Positions 63,839 through 64,000 of a stretch of DNA of 64,000 nucleotides are shown here, piece after piece. Numbering within the stretch: the first letter of the stretch is position 1; each line of letters begins with the position of its first letter. Origin of the DNA: Sunxiuqinia dokdonensis (lineage in GTDB: Bacteria > Bacteroidota > Bacteroidia > Bacteroidales > Prolixibacteraceae); NCBI RefSeq assembly GCF_001270965.1, contig NZ_LGIA01000025.1:1-64000 (forward strand), read 5' to 3'. The notes under the pieces are model-generated. The model saw only the letters and a list, made by a program, of their open reading frames with translations. It ran no database searches and had not been told where the DNA came from. Both the position numbers and the translations under genes were made by a program.

Positions 63839-64000
63839 TTATTCCTCCAGTAATTTTTCAACGTTTTCTTTCAGCTCGGTCACCGTGAACGGCAATCCTT
63901 TCAATTTATTTACCTGGCGGTATTCAAAGCCGGGAACCTGATCCCGAAGGTAGGCTGCAAACTGTCCGAGGTTCAATTCACACACAACAATCGTTTTGAA
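63839..64000 (-). CDS. korA: 2-oxoacid:ferredoxin oxidoreductase, alpha subunit (C-terminal fragment)
   Basis: Cut by the window end: only the last 53 residues are present. They read FKTIVVCELNLGQFAAYLRD and end VEKLLEE before a TAA at 63839-63841. The ELNLGQ motif is typical of the alpha-chain C-terminal domain. The frame has no internal stop, so the gene is intact as far as seen. Confidence 0.85.
   Translation of the reverse strand, partial: FKTIVVCELNLGQFAAYLRDQVPGFEYRQVNKLKGLPFTVTELKENVEKLLEE

Overview
The window comes from a chromosome of the phylum Bacteroidota, most likely a marine or gut Marinilabiliales/Prolixibacteraceae-type organism (the order is inference). The evidence is a C-terminal domain of the type IX secretion system, the TAnnTTTG promoter element before many genes, a fused FTCD, an N-succinylornithine transcarbamylase with Pro90, the serC-serA-DUF1015 neighbourhood, and VTC-DUF4956-DUF2490. 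There is no rRNA, tRNA, CRISPR array, phage or recognisable IS transposase. Most of the window is ordinary housekeeping sequence with a few accessory islands.

Layout. 1-1.2 kb: a toxin-antitoxin pair between two copies of a dispersed repeat ending in heptamer arrays. 1.2-5.6 kb (minus): histidine degradation (ftcD, hutI), a mini T9SS-tail protein, folE. 5.9-9.9 kb (plus): a sulfatase-like protein with an eroded active site, a GH29 alpha-L-fucosidase and a secreted protein. 9.9-20.7 kb: ppx/gppA, a sigma-54-activator-like regulator without a DNA-binding domain, a possible small RNA, a large membrane protein, an SLC12-like transporter, coaD, a thioredoxin-fold protein, a Nudix protein, pyrE and a SRPBCC protein. 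20.8-25 kb: a hemerythrin/pseudo-receiver pair, then an overlapping VTC-DUF4956-DUF2490 operon. 25-29.4 kb (minus): a GntP/oxidoreductase/Zn-dehydrogenase catabolic group and birA. 29.7-35.4 kb: rsfS-ftsH-lutC-DUF2007-cdsA, then psd-pssA (phospholipid synthesis).

36.8-46.9 kb (minus) is a long arginine/proline cluster: argR, a GNAT acyltransferase, argG, argC, argD, proC, proB, proA, argF', argB, closed by a terminator. It follows the succinylated arginine route of Bacteroides. Two ArgR boxes with 21-bp centre spacing overlap the argR promoter. Divergent carA-carB supplies carbamoyl phosphate to both arginine and pyrimidines. A strong plus-strand terminator and two overlapping mini-ORFs lie in the carA leader, which suggests attenuation. 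Inverted 34-bp identical segments of a small mobile-looking element flank argF'.

51.6-57.7 kb (minus): an orphan PAS histidine kinase, DUF1015, serA, serC and comB. 58-62.7 kb (plus): an eroded MraY/WecA-like membrane protein, gmd, a nucleotidyltransferase-GHMP-kinase fusion, and fcl (GDP-fucose-type nucleotide sugars). The window ends in a 2-oxoacid:ferredoxin oxidoreductase (beta complete, alpha cut). The most unusual items are the carA leader, the nucleotidyltransferase-GHMP fusion between gmd and fcl, the degenerate sulfatase, the degenerate MraY-like protein, and the possible polyphosphate synthesis/export operon.
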